Source: a virus. Taken from it: a DNA stretch of 33,690 nt. Location: the IMG/VR virus record IMGVR_UViG_3300010883_000200, positions 1 to 33,690 of that record, one strand, 5' to 3'. A program made the position numbers and the translations under genes. Shown one piece after another: positions 7,131 to 16,112 of this stretch (its first letter is position 1; each line of letters opens with the position of its first letter). The notes below the pieces were generated by a model that was not told the origin of the DNA, made no database searches, and worked only from the letters and a program-made list of their open reading frames with translations.

Positions 7131-9527
7131 TTATTTTCCACTGTTACCAAGATACTGTTTTTTCTTTTTAGTAGAGGGTGACCAATTACCACCGCCAGCT
7201 GGGCCAGAGGCTCCAACACCAGACCCTGTAGCGGAAGGGGTTCTTGCTACGGGTCTTGCATCAGCTATAGGTGTTGATGAGCTATATCCTAGATTTGGGC
7301 TACTGCCGCCAGTGTAGCTACCGCCATTGTTGTTATCGTTATTATCTACTATAGGTGCAACAGTAGTTGCTACTGCAGCAGCTGGAGGTGTATTGTTATC
7401 ATTGCTGGTGCTATTCATAATACCTGGCTCAAGAACCGCACCTGTCACGTCATCTACAAGTTGACCATTCCTGTAAGACTTGCCATCTTTTGCAGTGAAC
7501 ATATTAGCTATGCTCTCTGATAGGCTGTTACCTTTATATGTATCCCCGTCAAACAAGTTAGCCAAGTTCTTTATTTCTGGCTTGTCATTACCGTTTTCAT
7601 CTTTACCTTGCATTTGGTATTGAATCTGCGTTAGTTTAATCCTTTGCGTTTCACCAATGTCAGGGTTATCAAGCTGAGATTGTATACCTTTAAGCATAGC
7701 GTTACTTTGTAACTTCATCATACCTTTTATACCTAGTCCCATCAAGGGGCCACCAACCAATGTAGCTAAACCAGTAAATACTGTACTACCCGTACCCGTC
7801 ATTTGTCCCATTACTTCTTGGAACTTTTCAGGAGTACCTTCATCTGGGTTTGCCCAATCAATAGATTCAGGGGGTTCTTGTGAATCATCTCCACCAGTAT
7901 AAGTACCTCTATCTTCACTTAATTGAGAGGAAGAGGGTGCAGTAGTACCTGTAGAAGCAGAAGTAGCAACCTGTTCAGCTACTTGTTCTGCAACAGCTGC
8001 TTCAGGAGTGTAACCTGCAGGAATAGGGGAAATAGGTGAACCATTCATAAACTGTATGTATTGCTTTTGACCATCAGGGCCAATGTAGGTACGAATCTCA
8101 AAGCCACCACCAATGCTGCTATAAGGATTAAAACCACCTGCAGCATAACCAGAAATGTAACCACCCTTATTCATCATAGGCTGTTCTGGCTCTCCATCGT
8201 CAACCATCTGTAGTTCTGATACATCAAAGGGTAACTCATCGCCACCCATTTCCATACCACTAACAGGCTCACCACCTACACGACCATTAGCTTCCATCTG
8301 AGCAAAGCCTTGTTTAGCTTCAGCACGAATGTCCTCAAAGAACTTAACACCAAAGAAGCGTACTACATCAGCAGGTACAACATACTCACCTTCACTCAGT
8401 TGAGCAGGAATATCATCTCGTACTTCTTCTGGCATAGAACCTACTGGCACTTCATTGCCTGACACTGGGTCTACATCTTCTGCTAAGCCACCTAGTGCGA
8501 AGGCCTGTCTTGTTTGATCATCCATTACTATTCCGCCTTCGTTGAAGTTTTGTGTAGGTAGCTTATGTACTGTAACACCAGCTGCACCCAGCTTATTGTT
8601 GGTTACTGCAAAGCCATCTCCCAGTGTGTCTGTTATGTAGGATCTAAGCTCAGGCTGTGTAAAGCCTTTTTGATAAGTATCTGAAGAGGTTATAATAGAC
8701 ATAGGTTCTGGGCCAGCTTTACCCTTAGCAGCCATTACATCCCTACCACGTGTAGTTATAACGGCCCTACCATTAGGCTCAAGTATACGTCCAATATCCT
8801 GTACAATAGTGTCTCTAACATCTCTTGGTACTACGTTTAGTACGTTTAGATTAGTAACTTTACTATACGAGTTTGATGGTATGTCAGAAGGGTTGCTGAA
8901 GTCAGGCGTAAAGTCAGCCTTAGGAAAAGGTTCATACGTATCAAAGCCAAGCTCTTTCTTTGACAGGCCTAAGCCTGCACCAAAGTCTAGCGTTTTACCT
9001 TCTCCTGATAGCTCAGTTAGTAGTGTATCCGCTTTCTTGTAAGTAGGAAGGGTTCCTGATATTTGCGTTTTAGCGGAGTTTTCAGCAGGAGGTAGCTCTA
9101 TTTCTTTAGGCTTTAACTTAACATTGCCAAGACCAGAACCCATAGCATTAGGGTCAACCTCTACACGCTTGGCTACATCAAATACTTCCTTAGCACCCTT
9201 CCTAATAGCCTTAGCAGCTATATCACCTACACCGGGAATAAGCCCTATAAGTGCAGCACCGCCCAGCGCACCCGCTAAGTAGTAGTTAGGTTCATCTTTC
9301 TGTAGTTCATCATAGACTTCTCTAGCTGCCATAGCGTCACCAACAATAGGTGTCATCTCAGCAACAAAGGTAGCAGCATCCTTAAGGGTAAAGTCTACGC
9401 TGTTTCTCTGGTCAGTAAAAACTTTAAGCTCAGCCTGTGCTGCCTTCTGTTCTTCTTTAGACTGTAGGGAGCCGCTGTTCATAGAAGAACGTAGAGCTTC
9501 TTCCATTTGGTTATCTATATCAGCCAT
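7131..9527 (-). CDS. Large virion-associated protein with SAM-methyltransferase domain
   Basis: A 798-residue protein encoded between portal and scaffold. Order of parts: (1) residues about 50-120, a Gly/Ala-rich, membrane-prone segment (EMTPIVGDAMAAREVYDEL, then LIPGVGDIAAKAI). (2) Residues about 160-325, a Rossmann methyltransferase-like domain with SAM motif TLDFGAGLG (179-187), an acidic YEPFP second strand, NLNVLNVVP (227-235) and ILEPNGRAVITTRGRD. (3) Residues about 330-420, the MPEEVRDDIPAQLSEGEYVV module shared by many marine phage virion proteins. (4) A long disordered Gly/Ser/Thr/Asn-rich tail ending with basic KKKKQYLG. This fits a packaged, possibly injected, polyvalent-type protein. 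Substrate unknown. It overlaps the preceding 62-residue gene by 8 bases. Confidence 0.7.
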   Translation of the reverse strand: MADIDNQMEEALRSSMNSGSLQSKEEQKAAQAELKVFTDQRNSVDFTLKDAATFVAEMTPIVGDAMAAREVYDELQKDEPNYYLAGALGGAALIGLIPGVGDIAAKAIRKGAKEVFDVAKRVEVDPNAMGSGLGNVKLKPKEIELPPAENSAKTQISGTLPTYKKADTLLTELSGEGKTLDFGAGLGLSKKELGFDTYEPFPKADFTPDFSNPSDIPSNSYSKVTNLNVLNVVPRDVRDTIVQDIGRILEPNGRAVITTRGRDVMAAKGKAGPEPMSIITSSDTYQKGFTQPELRSYITDTLGDGFAVTNNKLGAAGVTVHKLPTQNFNEGGIVMDDQTRQAFALGGLAEDVDPVSGNEVPVGSMPEEVRDDIPAQLSEGEYVVPADVVRFFGVKFFEDIRAEAKQGFAQMEANGRVGGEPVSGMEMGGDELPFDVSELQMVDDGEPEQPMMNKGGYISGYAAGGFNPYSSIGGGFEIRTYIGPDGQKQYIQFMNGSPISPIPAGYTPEAAVAEQVAEQVATSASTGTTAPSSSQLSEDRGTYTGGDDSQEPPESIDWANPDEGTPEKFQEVMGQMTGTGSTVFTGLATLVGGPLMGLGIKGMMKLQSNAMLKGIQSQLDNPDIGETQRIKLTQIQYQMQGKDENGNDKPEIKNLANLFDGDTYKGNSLSESIANMFTAKDGKSYRNGQLVDDVTGAVLEPGIMNSTSNDNNTPPAAAVATTVAPIVDNNDNNNGGSYTGGSSPNLGYSSSTPIADARPVARTPSATGSGVGASGPAGGGNWSPSTKKKKQYLGNSGK

Positions 9528-9708
9528 TCACTTTGTCCCTCAAGTACTTCAAGTTACGGTATGCTGAGATCTTACCTTGAGCGCGATACACTTCTACAGG
9601 ATCAGATATGTTCTCAATACTCTTGTGTTGCTGTGAGATGCACTCATCTAACTCTTGAGTAAATGCATCCCATAGTTCTTTATCGTTTACTAGCTTCTTA
9701 AGCGACAT
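9520..9708 (-). CDS. Small conserved phage protein between portal and virion protein
   Basis: A 62-residue, charged, probably helical protein (MSLKKLVNDKELWDAFTQEL...). The ATG at 9708 overlaps the portal gene's last codons; a GTG two codons earlier (9714) is possible but less likely. It overlaps the following 798-residue gene by 8 bases. This tight coupling within the packaging operon suggests a head-assembly helper or small structural protein. No recognisable motif. Confidence 0.7.
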   Translation of the reverse strand: MSLKKLVNDKELWDAFTQELDECISQQHKSIENISDPVEVYRAQGKISAYRNLKYLRDKVNG

Positions 9709-11830
9709 TACCACTGAACCCTTGTTCGCCCGGAGTTGGTGCTGTACCTATGCCCATCTGAGCACCGCCGCTTCCTGTAGTGTCCTGTACACCTGCTGGG
9801 CCTTGTCCTTGTGGCGCTGGGCCACCTTGGGGCATTGGAACGCCTTCAGGGCCTGTAGGGGCCGGAGGTGGCGTCTGGAAGCCTTTGAGGATCTCAGCTT
9901 GGATAGCAGCATCCTGCATAGAGTTAGTAACCTTATCGGGATCAAGATCCATAGACTTAGCAATCTCACGAATGATGTAGTCCATCTTAGCAAAGGGAGC
10001 TAATACTGGGTTCTGTGCTACTTGCAGGAACTGCATTAATCGTTGTGAGCGTACTTCATTAGCCATAAGGCTCTCTGTACCGGATGCGCGAACTTCTAAG
10101 TCACCACGAATAGACTCATCAAAGTCAAACTGCATGTTAAATGCAAAGAATGCCTTACCCATTGGTCGTATAAGATAGTCATCAACGTTCTTAACTACTG
10201 CACGGATACTACCATTAGCAGCAGACATAAGCATACTAATACCAGAAGCAGTACGTCCAACACCACTGACTCCCGTTTGACCATGAGCAAAACTAGGGAA
10301 ACCAGTAGACTCATCAGCAAGTACTCGTGCTTTATCAAAGAGTTGCATGTTTTCTTGGGCTACGTTGGGGAACTTGGTGCCAAAGATTGCTTGACCCGGG
10401 GCACCCCCTTGACGCCTAAACACTTTTCCCGGGTACACACTTAAGTCCTGTCCAGGAACAAGGTTAGTCTCATCTACTTCAATAATGAGGTTACCAGATA
10501 GAGCAGCATTGTCAATAGCCATACGCATAAAGCCATTCATCAAGGTCTGCGTGTCATCCATGTTCTCAGCAATGCCGATACCAAAGAAGCTGTAAGGGTT
10601 ATGCTCATAAGGTACTGCATAGTATGGGATACGTGCTGGTTTAAATGGATTGAGTACAAAACGTAATACTTCTCCATTACATGTCCAGATGTTACAGTTA
10701 AGCTCATCTAAGTCTTTATACTCACGAGGTATCTTAACACCATGCTCTTCAAGAATGTCTACATCTACAAAACCCCAGAACTCCAACACTTCCCAGCGCT
10801 CTGACTCAGGAGTAGCTTCATCATCTTCCATAGCCATTTCCCAGTGCTTCTGCACATAGTCAGGGCCTTTGGAGATAGCAGTGTCCATAGCATCTTTCAT
10901 GAAGTATGGACGGTTTTTAAGGCCACGAAGTTGTGTGCGTGACATCTTATGGCGTTCAATAATGTACTCTGCGTCATCCATAGAAGCAGCTTCTGGATCA
11001 GGGTAGAAGTTCCAGCATGATACGTGATTTGTTTGTGGTACTGTTTTAACGATAGGTGAATACTCACCATCTTCATCCCAGTTAGGATACTCTTTATCTA
11101 CAGCAAAGGGGCCTTTCATGACACCTGTTCCAAGTAGAGCCATCTCAAAGGCCATAGAACGTAGATGCACAGATGCACCGGATTCGTCTAGCTGGTCATG
11201 GATCTTCTTTTCCATCTTTTTAGCTGCAATCAATGCAGGATGAAATGTAACTGTGCTTGGTGTAGTACCGTCACCCTCAATTAGCTTATCACTAACAGGG
11301 CCTAGTTTACCTGACAGAGGGCCTAAACGTGCAGATAGGTCATTAAGTGTCTCACCCGGCAATAGCTTAGTGTCAGGGCCTATAAGATAAGGTCTAGGAG
11401 CAGGTTGTTGTGTCACAGCTTTAAGTGCATCACCAGCAGCGGCAGCATTAGGGTCAATGTTAATGTGTACTGACTCTGCTACTCCATCTGGAAGTACAGA
11501 AGGGTCAACCGTCATAGGGAACTTGTTGTTACCGAATAGTACATCTGTAATAGAACCATAAGCAGCAAGTGTCTTGGTTTTAGTTACCTTAACAAACACA
11601 CGAGACTTCTCAGTGTCAGTAAACTTTACGCTAGAGCTATAGAGGCCACGATAGTTGCGGTATGCTTTAAGCCAACGCTCTTCATCTGAACGCCGTGAGT
11701 CTTCAGAACGTGTGAACCGTGATTGAACAAAAGAAACAACACTAGAGGCTTCTTCAAAGATACTATCCTTGGTATCCTCTGCTGCTGTTACATCGTCTGT
11801 CTCAAACGAAAGGTCGTTAATCTCTGCCAT
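9698..11830 (-). CDS. Portal protein
   Basis: A 710-residue protein immediately after the large terminase (12-bp gap) with portal-like features. The N-terminal half contains YRNYRGLYSSS (about 57-67) and FVKVTKTKTLAAYGSITDVLFG (about 78-99). A middle region reads MALLGTGVMKGPF (about 225-237) and then CWNFYPDPEAASMDDAEYI, the D-rich portal strand. SFFGIGIAENMDDTQTLMNGF (about 415-435) is the long helix that lines the channel. The C-terminus is Pro/Gly/Gln-rich. Length fits P22/HMO-2011-type portals. It is expected to form the dodecameric ring at one vertex through which DNA is packaged. Confidence 0.87.
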   Translation of the reverse strand: MAEINDLSFETDDVTAAEDTKDSIFEEASSVVSFVQSRFTRSEDSRRSDEERWLKAYRNYRGLYSSSVKFTDTEKSRVFVKVTKTKTLAAYGSITDVLFGNNKFPMTVDPSVLPDGVAESVHINIDPNAAAAGDALKAVTQQPAPRPYLIGPDTKLLPGETLNDLSARLGPLSGKLGPVSDKLIEGDGTTPSTVTFHPALIAAKKMEKKIHDQLDESGASVHLRSMAFEMALLGTGVMKGPFAVDKEYPNWDEDGEYSPIVKTVPQTNHVSCWNFYPDPEAASMDDAEYIIERHKMSRTQLRGLKNRPYFMKDAMDTAISKGPDYVQKHWEMAMEDDEATPESERWEVLEFWGFVDVDILEEHGVKIPREYKDLDELNCNIWTCNGEVLRFVLNPFKPARIPYYAVPYEHNPYSFFGIGIAENMDDTQTLMNGFMRMAIDNAALSGNLIIEVDETNLVPGQDLSVYPGKVFRRQGGAPGQAIFGTKFPNVAQENMQLFDKARVLADESTGFPSFAHGQTGVSGVGRTASGISMLMSAANGSIRAVVKNVDDYLIRPMGKAFFAFNMQFDFDESIRGDLEVRASGTESLMANEVRSQRLMQFLQVAQNPVLAPFAKMDYIIREIAKSMDLDPDKVTNSMQDAAIQAEILKGFQTPPPAPTGPEGVPMPQGGPAPQGQGPAGVQDTTGSGGAQMGIGTAPTPGEQGFSGNVA

Positions 11831-11842
11831 GTTCTTTCTTCC

Positions 11843-13423
11843 TTAATAGCCGAAGCTTGGGTCTGCTGCTTGGAAACCTGAGCGTTGTTTTGCTGGGTTG
11901 AAATCCCATATGCTGCTGCGTGGTCTTGTCATAATGCCGTAACGTAGAGCGTCATACAAGTGATCCTCTGCGTTAGTATCAACATCCTCTGGGTTTCTCT
12001 TGTCCAGTGGGATGCTAGGTAATTGTGCAATGGTGTTTGTACAGTTGTCCATAAAAACAATGCGAGGCTTCTTAGTAAACTCATCTACTTGTAAGCGTCT
12101 GTGTATTTCGTTCTTACCTGCTACACGTGAGCCTCTTGAACGATCTGAGGGACGCCAGCGGCACCCCTTGTGGATCATTTGTTCAGCCAGTGAAGGCCCA
12201 GTATCACCACGATTGTGCCAGAGGGAGCTATCAAGTACTCCATAACGTATGCCACCATCATTTGCTTCAGCTTGAAGTATCAAATCAGCAAGGTCAGAAG
12301 CAGTAACTTTAGAGTTATACATCTCACGATATACGATTAGTTGTTCATCAGGGCTTACAGCAAACCAGATAACACCAGTGTAAGAGCCATACCCGTAATC
12401 ACAAGCGCGAAACCTTGTCCAAGACTCAGGGATGTCGAAGCGTTCAATGACGTGTATCTTGCGATCAAACTCTGGAAAAGCGGCACCCTCATTAACATCC
12501 CAGTTACCTTCAAGTAGCTGCTTACGCTGATGCTCTGGCAGAGAGAGAAGCATCGCTTCATAGTCGCCAGATTCAGCCAAGTACGGATTATCAAATAGAG
12601 AGGCAGGAATAAAGCGTCTCTTAAATAGAGGCTGGCCTTCTTTACTATGACCTTTAGGGAACCTAATCGTTTCACCAGATTCGACATGTGTGGCCCAGAA
12701 CGCTTTACTAGCAATTCCAGGGTCGATAAACATTTTCTTAACCCAACTATGTCCGTTTCCTCCGGGGTTTGTAGTGGCTCTCATGTAGAGGCCAAGTTCA
12801 TTAGAGTGTGCAGATCTCAAGCGAGATCTCATATAATCCCAAGCGTAAGGGCTAGACCATTGTGTAAGTTCGTCAAAGCCAATCCAGTTAAAGGCCTGAC
12901 CTTGATAGCGGGTAACGTCTGTATCCTTATCCAGATAAGACATCCATAGGCGACCTCCTTGAGGAGAAGTCCATTGCGACTTACGCTCTGACCATTTGAT
13001 ACCGGGTACTGCACGAGGGTATAGCTCCTGTGATTTCTGTATAAGTTCCCTTAGTTCTTCTGTAGTATGTCGTACAAGCAATCCTGAGAAGTGAGGATGG
13101 TTTAATCCGTGTAGAGGGTCAGCAAGCATAGCGTATGATTTACCACCACCAGCTGAACCGCCGTATAACACTTCACGCTCTGATGCACTCAGGAAGTCTG
13201 TCTGTGGGCCGGGATTCGGCTTGAAGACAACCTCTTGTGCAAACTCTACGTCAAAGTCATCAGCCTTAGCTGTAGCAGGTACTGAATGCTTTTCTTCAAT
13301 CTTCGCGGATACTGTAGCTTCCGACACGACCTTCTTCAAGCTTTTCGATCTGCGTGAGCGTTTCTTGGAGCCTTCTGGCAAGCTTGCGTTTAATTGCAGC
13401 TGATGTCTTACGTTTTTGCTCAA
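11843..13423 (-). CDS. terL: Terminase large subunit
   Basis: ATPase-nuclease that packages DNA through the portal. Numbered from a TTG at 13423 the protein has 526 residues: Walker A GGSAGGGKS (88-96), Walker B IGFDELTQW (181-189), coupling motif TTNPGGNGHSW (217-227), and an RNase H-like nuclease with DYGYG (D342), VLDSS (D398) and EDHLYDALRYG (D487, D491). The start is uncertain. The TTG overlaps the preceding HTH gene by 128 bp and has only a weak ribosome site. In-frame TTG (13339) and GTG (13327) codons are alternatives, and residues 1-65 carry no family motif. Confidence 0.93.
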   Translation of the reverse strand: MSKNVRHQLQLNASLPEGSKKRSRRSKSLKKVVSEATVSAKIEEKHSVPATAKADDFDVEFAQEVVFKPNPGPQTDFLSASEREVLYGGSAGGGKSYAMLADPLHGLNHPHFSGLLVRHTTEELRELIQKSQELYPRAVPGIKWSERKSQWTSPQGGRLWMSYLDKDTDVTRYQGQAFNWIGFDELTQWSSPYAWDYMRSRLRSAHSNELGLYMRATTNPGGNGHSWVKKMFIDPGIASKAFWATHVESGETIRFPKGHSKEGQPLFKRRFIPASLFDNPYLAESGDYEAMLLSLPEHQRKQLLEGNWDVNEGAAFPEFDRKIHVIERFDIPESWTRFRACDYGYGSYTGVIWFAVSPDEQLIVYREMYNSKVTASDLADLILQAEANDGGIRYGVLDSSLWHNRGDTGPSLAEQMIHKGCRWRPSDRSRGSRVAGKNEIHRRLQVDEFTKKPRIVFMDNCTNTIAQLPSIPLDKRNPEDVDTNAEDHLYDALRYGIMTRPRSSIWDFNPAKQRSGFQAADPSFGY

Positions 13424-13718
13424 CTTTTACTCTCTTATGCAATCCCATGTGTGAGATGTAACGTCCTGTAGTCTTACTTAACCATTGTGATACTTCACGG
13501 TAAGAGTACTGCTTTAAGTGACGCTTGGCAAGCTCTAATGCTTCTAACTCTTCAGGAATAGGCTCTAAGAGCTTTTCATCTTCTGGGTGTATTCTGTAAC
13601 CAAAGGGTACTTGCCTTAAAGTAACACGAGCTATTACGTGCCACTCTTTCTGTTTACCCTTAAAAGGCTTTGGTAGTTCCCAAAACCCTAAGTCTCTATC
13701 ATAATCATATCTAGGCAA
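13296..13718 (-). CDS. HTH protein next to the terminase, likely packaging-related
   Basis: A 140-residue basic protein: MPRYDYDRDLGFWELPKPF at the start, VTLRQVPFGYRIHPED (about 32-47), then KQYSYREVSQWLSKTTGRY (about 69-87), a helix-turn-helix-like stretch followed by a Lys/Arg-rich coiled C-terminus. Similar short proteins precede the large terminase in marine podovirus-like phages. It could be the DNA-recognising small terminase or a partner of the 123-residue protein encoded upstream. The 3' end overlaps the annotated terL start by 128 bp in another frame. Confidence 0.7.
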   Translation of the reverse strand: MPRYDYDRDLGFWELPKPFKGKQKEWHVIARVTLRQVPFGYRIHPEDEKLLEPIPEELEALELAKRHLKQYSYREVSQWLSKTTGRYISHMGLHKRVKVEQKRKTSAAIKRKLARRLQETLTQIEKLEEGRVGSYSIRED

Positions 13719-13720
13719 AG

Positions 13721-14092
13721 TTACTCGTTATTACCTTCTTTTGGTGGCAGATAAAAGATACCACCCCCATTAGAAGTAACATCTACTTTATCCACCTTAC
13801 CAAGTCCTGCACGATCAAGCAAGTCCTTAGCTGCAGCCATCTTCTCTTTTATGCCTAACTCAGTAGGATCAGACAAAGCACCAACAAGAGCCATAACAGC
13901 CTTTGGTGCAGAGCGTGAGAAGTAAGAGCGTGTAGCGTCTGCAATCTCATCCTTAAGAGCTTCAACAATTAAACGTGTAGGAGTGTTCTCACTATATCCA
14001 GCAAGGCGTTTAGCTAATACAACGTCACCACCAGCATCGTCAAACAATACTTCTAGGAACTTCTGTTGGTTTTCTGTGAGGCTACGTGCCAT
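13721..14092 (-). CDS. Terminase small subunit-like protein
   Basis: A 123-residue protein starting MARSLTENQQKFLEVLFDDA with AGG-type spacing and AGYSENTPTR (about 31-40), the pattern of small-terminase helix-turn-helix domains (LTxxQxxFL ... A..AGYS). A helical middle (KAVMALVGALSDP, KMAAAKDLLDRAGL) follows. It lies two bases before the HTH gene and two genes before terL. Expected role: recognise phage DNA ends or pac sites and load the large subunit. Which of the two small proteins is the true small terminase is unresolved. Confidence 0.7.
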   Translation of the reverse strand: MARSLTENQQKFLEVLFDDAGGDVVLAKRLAGYSENTPTRLIVEALKDEIADATRSYFSRSAPKAVMALVGALSDPTELGIKEKMAAAKDLLDRAGLGKVDKVDVTSNGGGIFYLPPKEGNNE

Positions 14093-14102
14093 AGTATATT
14101 CC

Positions 14103-14651
14103 TTATAGTGGATTATCGACTAGTTCATCATACGCTTTCCAGATGTCATCGACTTCTGTCTTTAGCGTATCAAGAGTATTACCTAGTCCATCTGTAATAG
14201 TTGTAGCCTTATCCACCTGACTACGCAAGTCTAAAAGCACTTTCTGCTGTTCAAGGATCTGAGACATGTTTGTAGATAACTGTGCAAGCTTCTGGTTTAG
14301 ACCACGTACATCATTGTCTAGGATAGCTTGCTCTAGAGTTTGAATACGAGATGTAAGTCTTGCTTCTAGTGAGCCTATATCTGACCCTAAGTTAGTATTG
14401 ACCTCAGTAAGGTTGCGCTGGGCTGTAGTCTCAACAGAAGTAACACGAGTGGTTAGTGCTCCTGCTTTAACATCAAAGGATGCAGACTTCTCTACAACCT
14501 CTGCAATACCAGCCTCAACTCCATAGAAGCGTTGTACTGTATCATAAGACCAGTACACACCACCTGCAACAGAAGAAAGAACTGGAAGTGCTACTGCAAC
14601 CATCCAGCCCTTAATGTTGTAACCACCAATACTAAAACCTATGTCCATCAT
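14103..14651 (-). CDS. Membrane-anchored coiled-coil protein
   Basis: A 182-residue protein with one transmembrane segment near the N-terminus (WMVAVALPVLSSVAGGVYW, about 16-34), then a long heptad-rich stretch (about 60-175) ending DELVDNPL. The ATG overlaps the stop of the upstream exported-protein gene (ATGATGA). The topology, one anchor plus a coiled coil, resembles inner-membrane spanins and some small holin-like proteins. No lysis motif is present, so a lysis role is only a possibility. Confidence 0.65.
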   Translation of the reverse strand: MMDIGFSIGGYNIKGWMVAVALPVLSSVAGGVYWSYDTVQRFYGVEAGIAEVVEKSASFDVKAGALTTRVTSVETTAQRNLTEVNTNLGSDIGSLEARLTSRIQTLEQAILDNDVRGLNQKLAQLSTNMSQILEQQKVLLDLRSQVDKATTITDGLGNTLDTLKTEVDDIWKAYDELVDNPL

Positions 14652-15478
14652 TGTGTTGGATATCCACCATACTCGTTAATGTATTCACCTGCAGCATAAA
14701 GATCAGCTGCGTTCTTCATCTCAGGAGTTAAGTAACCCTGCCAACCAGAGTTGAACCCAGAGTCAGCCCACGTAATTACAAACTCATCAATGTTTTGTGT
14801 ATAAGTAATAGCTGTGTAGCTACCAACCATAAAGTTACCCTGAGTAGCATAGCTATCAATGCTTGCTGTCAGTTCATTATTATTAGCTGCAGCCATAAAA
14901 GCACCAGCCTGTTGTGCAAACTTTTCTACAGCAACTATAGATTCGTTGTAGTCATTAACTTCTTTAGCATCAATGCTATATCCATCTGTGTCTAGCATAC
15001 CCTGTAGGGCTACCTGCTCAGGCTTTGTATCTGCCTCACTTGCAATGGATGCAACTTCTACAGCAACCATGATAACAGAAGAGGCTGCAGTTAAGTTGTC
15101 TACTGCTGTGTTGAGGCTATTCATATTAGCTGCATGTTCCTGCATGAACAGCTGCTCTGCTGTGGTAGCAATAGCGTAGTCATGAGTAAGTACAAGATCT
15201 CTAGCGTCTAGGTACATGCCTAACTCATCTACAGTAATTAGTCCATCAGCCATAGCTGCATCTGTAACAACACCACCAATAGCAGCATAACCTACAGCAC
15301 CTACAGTACGAACACCACTGTCTAAGATACGGGCTTGTATGTCACCAATAGAAGCAATGAGATAGTCAATCTTTTCTTGACCCGTCATTGTGTTAGGATC
15401 AGTCGCCTGTGCGCTTACTGCTGCGGAAACGCTGACTAAGGCTGAGCTTAGGAGCAGTGTCTTCAATAGCGTCTTCAT
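14648..15478 (-). CDS. Exported protein of unknown function
   Basis: A 276-residue protein with a clear Sec signal peptide: KTLLKTLLLSSALVSVSA followed by AVSA-QA (cleavage about residue 23). The mature part is mildly acidic, Ala/Thr-rich and probably helical, with a Tyr/Gly-rich end (QGYLTPEMKNAADLYAAGEY). Only one Met-rich segment stands out and no enzyme motif is seen. A good GAGAGGAA ribosome site supports this ATG. The first 80 bp lie inside the 3' end of the upstream gene in another frame. Confidence 0.75.
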   Translation of the reverse strand: MKTLLKTLLLSSALVSVSAAVSAQATDPNTMTGQEKIDYLIASIGDIQARILDSGVRTVGAVGYAAIGGVVTDAAMADGLITVDELGMYLDARDLVLTHDYAIATTAEQLFMQEHAANMNSLNTAVDNLTAASSVIMVAVEVASIASEADTKPEQVALQGMLDTDGYSIDAKEVNDYNESIVAVEKFAQQAGAFMAAANNNELTASIDSYATQGNFMVGSYTAITYTQNIDEFVITWADSGFNSGWQGYLTPEMKNAADLYAAGEYINEYGGYPTQ

Positions 15479-16112
15479 CTGTGTATTCCTCTCCCACCCG
15501 TAAAAGGGTATCCCAAAACTTTATGTCTAGAATATAACCAACTATGTAAAGCGCTGGGCTATCTCTGTACTTTTGTATAGCTGCTCTCCCCATGAGCAAC
15601 TTACCTGTCTTACTGTCATTAATGGGACAGGGTGTATTCGCTAACATCATACTACGAAATACAACTGGATCTTGGCAGAGAATACTAATAGCTGATACCT
15701 GAAGGCCTAGTCCACCAACTTGCTGTGGTGCTCCTAATAGCCTAGCATTCTTACGTCTGTTACAAGACTCATCCTGTATAGCTCCACCTGAGCTAAAACC
15801 AAACATTGTAACCTGAATACCTGTAGTAAGAGGCATCAAGCAACTGTCATTACCACCAGCACCCATAATAGTAGGTGCTATTGCACTCATTACAGGGGCA
15901 GCACTGCCAGCACCAGTAGCGTTGTAGTTGTTAGTAGTGGCACTCTCTAAGTTGTTACTGTCTACTGTAGAGTTATCGTAACCATTAGAGAAGTCCCCAA
16001 CAACATCACCAGCTACTGCAATCCTCACCAATAACATTACGAAGATCAGGGTCGCTACACATAAGCTGTACGGCTGCTTTATCTTGACCAATGTATGATA
16101 AGGTTTGTGCAT
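15399..16112 (-). CDS. Exported cysteine-containing protein of unknown function
   Basis: A 237-residue protein with an N-terminal signal peptide: basic MHKPYHTLVKIKQ, then hydrophobic LCVATLIFVMLLVRIAVAG (cleavage about 34). The mature part has an Asn/Ser/Thr-rich start. Its Cys-bearing core includes GNDSCLMP (about 88), DESCNRRK (about 114), ISILCQDPVVF (about 147) and NTPCPINDS (about 163), which could form disulfides in the periplasm. Similar proteins occur in other marine podovirus-like phages, without known role. It overlaps its upstream neighbour by 107 bp and its downstream neighbour by 80 bp. Confidence 0.65.
   Translation of the reverse strand: MHKPYHTLVKIKQPYSLCVATLIFVMLLVRIAVAGDVVGDFSNGYDNSTVDSNNLESATTNNYNATGAGSAAPVMSAIAPTIMGAGGNDSCLMPLTTGIQVTMFGFSSGGAIQDESCNRRKNARLLGAPQQVGGLGLQVSAISILCQDPVVFRSMMLANTPCPINDSKTGKLLMGRAAIQKYRDSPALYIVGYILDIKFWDTLLRVGEEYTDEDAIEDTAPKLSLSQRFRSSKRTGD

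Noticed and set aside
9709-9714. GTG start (9714) for the 62-residue gene
   Set aside because: ATG at 9708 is a better start and lies in the usual portal overlap.
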